Source: Clostridiales bacterium UBA929 (GTDB lineage: Bacteria; Bacillota; Clostridia; Oscillospirales; UBA929). From it: a stretch of DNA of 13,109 bases. A program made the position numbers and the translations under genes. This document shows positions 12,097 through 13,109 of the stretch, in pieces. The notes beneath the pieces are model-generated. The model did no database searches, had not been told where the DNA came from, and worked only from the letters and a program-made list of their open reading frames with translations. Each line of letters begins with the position of its first letter. Positions within the stretch are counted from its first letter, which is position 1. Where the stretch lies: contig DBDP01000173.1 of the NCBI GenBank assembly GCA_002293625.1, positions 1 through 13,109 of the forward strand. Direction: 5' to 3'.

Positions 12097-13109
12097 TGCC
12101 GAAGCACCGCGCCGCCCGAAACGTCAAGGTAGGCGAAAGCTCGGTCTGTTCAGCCGCTATCAGCTAAAAATCGCGCTGTCCTACCTTAGCATACTGGCGC
12201 TGATGCTGATCCTGCTCAACACATATCCCGTTTGGATCGCGCAGAACGTAATCTTCTCCCGCATCCAAACAACAATGCGGGAACGCGCTTCGCTGATCGC
12301 CATCACCCTTTCCGGGGCGGACACCATCACCACGGAGAGTGTGAAGCGTGTGATGGACAGCTTGGACGACCAGCCGCAATACCGGACGGTGGTCTGTGAC
12401 CATACGGGGCTTGCGGTTTATGACAGCCTGTCCGCTGGGGCGGTGGTCGGGCGGTACACCCTCATCCCGGAGCTGACCGGGGCGCTCTTTGCCGAAGACG
12501 TGTTTCGCAGTGTCTACAAAGACGCCGCATTTGACAGCCGCTACGCCATGCCGATTTTTTCCCGCGGCGAGGTGGCGGGCGCGCTCTATTTGGGGCAATA
12601 TGATTCGGCGCAGGGATTGATTCTCGCGGGGCTGCAATCCAATATGCTGATGGCTTCGGTGATTATCTTCTTTGCCGTGCTGCTTTTCTCGCTGTTTATT
12701 TCCATGGCGCTGTCGCGGCGCATTTCGGGGATATTGCGCGGGATCCGCGCGGCACACGGCGGCGATTACGCTTACACCCTGCCTGTACGCGGAAGGGACG
12801 AGCTGACCGAAGTTTCGGGGCAATTGAACCGTCTGTTTTCCCTCTTACAAAAGACGGAGGGACTACGCCAGCAGTTTGTGTCCAATGCGTCGCACGAGCT
12901 GCGCACACCGCTCGCGGCGGTGCGTCTGCTGGCAGACTCGATTTTAGGAACGCCCGACATGCCCGTGGAGACAATCCGTGAATTCGTGGCGGATATCGGG
13001 GAGGAGACCGACCGCCTCGGCCGCATGACGGAAAAGCTGATGCTGCTCTCGCGATTAGATACGCAGCCCGCGGCGGCGGCCGCCACCGACACCGCCCCCG
13101 TGATTGAGC
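12083..13109 (+). CDS. Sensor histidine kinase, partial (cut by the window end), uncertain start
   Basis: The membrane sensor partner of the preceding regulator. In one frame, open from 12062 to the end of the window, the order is: basic cytoplasmic start; transmembrane segment (about 12160-12235); extracytoplasmic sensor region (about 12236-12630) with no recognised domain; second transmembrane segment (about 12641-12712); HAMP linker (about 12713-12845, with the conserved G-R-D-E-L); and HisKA dimerisation domain with the H-box F-V-S-N-A-S-H-E-L-R-T-P-L. The phospho-accepting His is the CAC at 12893-12895. The ATP-binding domain lies beyond the window. No ATG, GTG or TTG occurs in frame before the ATG at 12203, which is inside the first membrane helix. 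The start given is an in-frame ATT. The alternative is the TAATG ATG at 12096 followed by a one-base shift. Function is secure; the 5' end is not. Confidence 0.88.
   Translation, partial: MAKRNAEAPRRPKRQGRRKLGLFSRYQLKIALSYLSILALMLILLNTYPVWIAQNVIFSRIQTTMRERASLIAITLSGADTITTESVKRVMDSLDDQPQYRTVVCDHTGLAVYDSLSAGAVVGRYTLIPELTGALFAEDVFRSVYKDAAFDSRYAMPIFSRGEVAGALYLGQYDSAQGLILAGLQSNMLMASVIIFFAVLLFSLFISMALSRRISGILRGIRAAHGGDYAYTLPVRGRDELTEVSGQLNRLFSLLQKTEGLRQQFVSNASHELRTPLAAVRLLADSILGTPDMPVETIREFVADIGEETDRLGRMTEKLMLLSRLDTQPAAAAATDTAPVIE

Overview
This 13.1 kb window looks like chromosomal DNA from a fairly GC-rich Gram-positive anaerobe of the Clostridia, probably the gut Oscillospirales/Ruminococcaceae type. 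That placement is an inference from gene content (SLH-anchored surface protein, ComEA-like protein, D-Ala-D-Ala carboxypeptidase with a C-terminal anchor, OmpR-type regulator plus kinase), strong Shine-Dalgarno sites and sigma-A-like promoters. A perfect 16-bp parS sequence inside tsaB suggests the segment lies in the origin-proximal part of the chromosome.

Layout. 1-200: a gene-free leader with two strong RNA-type hairpins. 201-3075 (+): a tightly overlapping three-gene unit, M16 peptidase - prmA - YihY-type membrane protein, joined by two ATGA stop/start overlaps. 3101-4510 (-): a MATE transporter convergent with that unit, with a clear promoter and a 101-nt palindromic repeat in its 5' leader. 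4920-7064 (+): a secreted protein with its own promoter, a seven-repeat RCC1 propeller and C-terminal SLH domains. A terminator at about 7090-7124 separates it from a minus-strand unit read from right to left: D-Ala-D-Ala carboxypeptidase (10917-9532), tsaE (9428-9021), tsaB (9036-8341) and a RodA/FtsW-family glycosyltransferase (8302-7139). 11030-13109 (+): ComEA-like helix-hairpin-helix protein, OmpR-family response regulator and the first part of its sensor kinase, cut by the window end.

How the genes fit. The minus-strand unit combines cell-wall growth (RodA/FtsW-like polymerase and PBP5-like carboxypeptidase) with two proteins of the tRNA t6A37 pathway. The plus-strand left unit handles processing and modification (M16 peptidase, L11 methyltransferase). 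The right end is a two-component system translationally close to the ComEA-like gene.

The most unusual signal is a set of short palindromic elements in the gaps between genes. Two of them (4535-4635 and 9428-9526) are clear homologues with a conserved core but different, still perfectly complementary ends, which is compensatory change. One fills the gap between the carboxypeptidase and tsaE exactly and supplies the likely tsaE ribosome binding site. A third element of different sequence (8306-8397) supplies the last 18 codons and the stop of tsaB. Other points of interest are the parS site, a sensor kinase with no ordinary in-frame start codon, and face-to-face promoters between the carboxypeptidase and comEA genes.
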